A DNA stretch of 32,566 nt, from assembly GCA_964483805.1 (NCBI GenBank), contig CAZADH010000030.1:1-32566 (forward strand), in the 5' to 3' direction. The DNA comes from CAZADH01 sp964483805. Lineage in GTDB: Bacteria; Muiribacteriota; Ozemobacteria; Ozemobacterales; Ozemobacteraceae. The notes beneath the pieces were generated by a model. That model was given only the letters and a program-made list of their open reading frames with translations. It ran no database searches and was not told where the DNA came from. The position numbers were made by a program, and so were the translations under genes. Below, one piece after another: positions 30,926 to 32,566 of the stretch. Every line of letters starts with the position of its first letter. Within the stretch, counting starts at the first letter, position 1.

Positions 30926-32566
30926 CGCGGCCGAGACCGCATCGACAGGCCGATGCGTTTTCGGGGTTTATCGACCTCGAGCACCGTGACAGTCACCGCC
31001 TGGCGTACCTTGACCACCTCGGCCGGATCGCGAACGAAGCGATCGGCCAGTTGGCTGACGTGCACCAGGCCATCCTGGTGGACCCCGACGTCGACAAAAG
31101 CCCCGAACTTGGTGACGTTGGTGACAATGCCGGGCAGCACCATGCCGACCTGCAAGTCATCGATTGTATTTACTCCGTCAGCAAAACTGAATACCGAAAA
31201 CGCCGCGCGCGGGTCGCGCCCGGGTTTGCCCAACTCGGCCATGATATCGGTCAGCGTCGGCAGGCCGACCTTGTCGTCGGCGTAGGCACTGAGCTTGATT
31301 TGCCGGCGCAACGATTCATCGCGCAACAGATCGGCCAGCGCCACGTTCAGGTCTTTGGCCATGCGCTCGACGATGCCGTAGCTCTCGGGGTGCACGGCGC
31401 TCGCGTCGAGCGGGTGTTCGCCGTCGCGCACGCGCAGGAACCCGGCCGCCTGCTCAAACGCCTTGGGCCCCAGTCGCGGCACTTTCTTCAGTTGTTTGCG
31501 CGAGCGAAATGCGCCATTCTCGTTGCGCCAGGACACAACGTTGCGGGCCAGGGTCGCCCCGAGCCCCGACACGTGGGTGAGCAGTTCGGCGCTCGCCGTG
31601 TTGACGTCGACGCCCACGGCGTTGACGCAACTGACGACCACGTCATCGAGCGACTGCTTCAGGGCGGTCTGGTCGACGTCGTGCTGGTATTGGCCGACGC
31701 CGATGGCCTTGGGATCGATTTTGACCAGTTCGGCAAGCGGATCGAGAAGTCGTCGCCCGATCGACACCGCACCGCGCACCGTCACATCGTGATCGGGGAA
31801 CTCGGTGCGCGCGACCTCGGACGCCGAATACACCGACGCGCCGCTCTCGTTGACCATCACCACGGTAATATTACCTGGTAACCCGAGGGCGCGCACGAAC
31901 GCTTCGGTTTCCCGCCCGCCCGTGCCGTTGCCGATGGCGATGGCGGCGATGGCAAAGCGGGTCACGAGCGCACGGATGGTGGCGGCCGCCGCTTCCGCCT
32001 GCTTGGGACCCTGGGTCGGGAAGATCGTCTCGTTGTGCAACAGCTTGCCCTGCTCATCGAGACAGACGAGTTTGGCACCGGTGCGAAAACCCGGATCGAG
32101 CGCGAGAATCCGCTTCGGCCCCAACGGAGGCGCCAACAACAGCTCGCGCAGATTGTCGGCAAAGACCTTGATCGCCTCGGCGTCGGCGCGTTTCTTCAAC
32201 TCGGCACGCATCTCATTTTCGAGTGACGGCGCGAGCAAGCGCTCGTAACCGTCGGCGACGGCGAGGGCCACCTGGTCGGCCGCCGCATTGCGAGCGCGCA
32301 CGAAGCGTTGGGTCAGAAGAGTGAGCGCATCTTCGGCGACCGGGCGAATCGACAGACTCAAGACACCCAACGCTTCGCCGCGAAACATGGCGAGAAGACG
32401 GTGGCCCGGAGCAGCCGCGACCGGTTCCTGCCAGGCGAAGTAATCGCGGAACCGCGCCGCCGCCTCGTCTTCGGCCTTGCCCTTGGCGACGCGGGTGGCG
32501 ATCTCGCCGCGCCGCGCGAACAGCTCGCGCAAACGGGCCCGGGTCGGGGCATCTTCGCTGGCCATC
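30922..32566 (-). CDS. tex: Tex-family RNA-binding transcription accessory protein (5' end missing)
   Basis: Tex is a nucleic-acid-binding protein related to eukaryotic Spt6. About 547 residues are in the window, while full Tex proteins have about 720-780, so the N-terminal part lies beyond the right edge. The Met at the edge is probably internal. In order there is a YqgF-like nuclease-fold domain (ILALDPGFRTGAKLVCLD), a helix-hairpin-helix segment with the family motif VGVDVNTASAELL, and a C-terminal S1 domain (GIVTNVTKFGAFVDVGVHQD). One GTATTTAC copy (31166, antisense) lies in the gene. Confidence 0.93.
   Translation of the reverse strand, partial: MASEDAPTRARLRELFARRGEIATRVAKGKAEDEAAARFRDYFAWQEPVAAAPGHRLLAMFRGEALGVLSLSIRPVAEDALTLLTQRFVRARNAAADQVALAVADGYERLLAPSLENEMRAELKKRADAEAIKVFADNLRELLLAPPLGPKRILALDPGFRTGAKLVCLDEQGKLLHNETIFPTQGPKQAEAAAATIRALVTRFAIAAIAIGNGTGGRETEAFVRALGLPGNITVVMVNESGASVYSASEVARTEFPDHDVTVRGAVSIGRRLLDPLAELVKIDPKAIGVGQYQHDVDQTALKQSLDDVVVSCVNAVGVDVNTASAELLTHVSGLGATLARNVVSWRNENGAFRSRKQLKKVPRLGPKAFEQAAGFLRVRDGEHPLDASAVHPESYGIVERMAKDLNVALADLLRDESLRRQIKLSAYADDKVGLPTLTDIMAELGKPGRDPRAAFSVFSFADGVNTIDDLQVGMVLPGIVTNVTKFGAFVDVGVHQDGLVHVSQLADRFVRDPAEVVKVRQAVTVTVLEVDKPRKRIGLSMRSRPR

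Overview
This is a GC-rich (roughly 60-65 % by eye) draft bacterial contig with two assembly gaps (N runs at 7850-7882 and 24776-24785). The organism looks Gram-negative and free-living. It has lipoprotein maturation genes, many secreted or membrane proteins, a pseudopilin-like protein, a diheme lipoprotein cytochrome and ordinary housekeeping genes. Nothing here fixes the phylum. The gene style would suit a deltaproteobacterium-like or deep-branching lineage such as Riflebacteria/Ozemobacteria, but that is only an impression.

Layout. At 7-5149 lies a very large membrane protein with two HAMP/class III cyclase units in tandem, interrupted by an apparent frameshift near 2.26 kb. At 5.2-9.7 kb a promoter drives a small unknown protein, a B12-binding-type radical SAM protein fused to a DUF2344 domain, and RNase G, in an order often seen around rng. 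At 9.8-12.4 kb three overlapping or closely spaced genes encode unknown secreted proteins, ended by a strong hairpin. On the minus strand, accD, accA and the primary sigma factor rpoD form one tightly packed operon (15426 down to 12485), preceded on the same strand by a diheme, fibronectin-type lipoprotein (16650-15610). On the plus strand, lspA, two tandem lgt-like genes and an RluA-family pseudouridine synthase form a lipoprotein-maturation cluster (16936-20097). A pseudopilin-like protein, an orphan HAMP protein, a caspase-like secreted protein and a small membrane-active-looking secreted protein follow (20222-23268).

The most striking gene is on the minus strand at 23442-26015. It is a secreted or membrane Tim44-like protein whose glycine-rich neck carries three consecutive Hint (intein/hedgehog-type autoprocessing) modules. 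Each has the N-terminal Cys, the TxxH motif and a terminal His-Asn. The window then has a zinc-ribbon membrane protein (+), a dGTPase-family gene and a secreted phospholipase D-family protein (minus-strand operon), and the 3' part of tex, which runs off the right edge.

Two patterns cut across the genes. First, an 8-base AT-rich word GTATTKAC (often WTGTATTKACA) occurs 11 times on both strands, nearly all inside GC-rich genes, in different reading frames and encoding different peptides. Second, several well-formed -10 boxes sit so close to start codons that leaderless or nearly leaderless mRNAs are likely. No tRNA, rRNA, CRISPR array or transposase was seen. No gene-free stretch exceeds about 300 bases.
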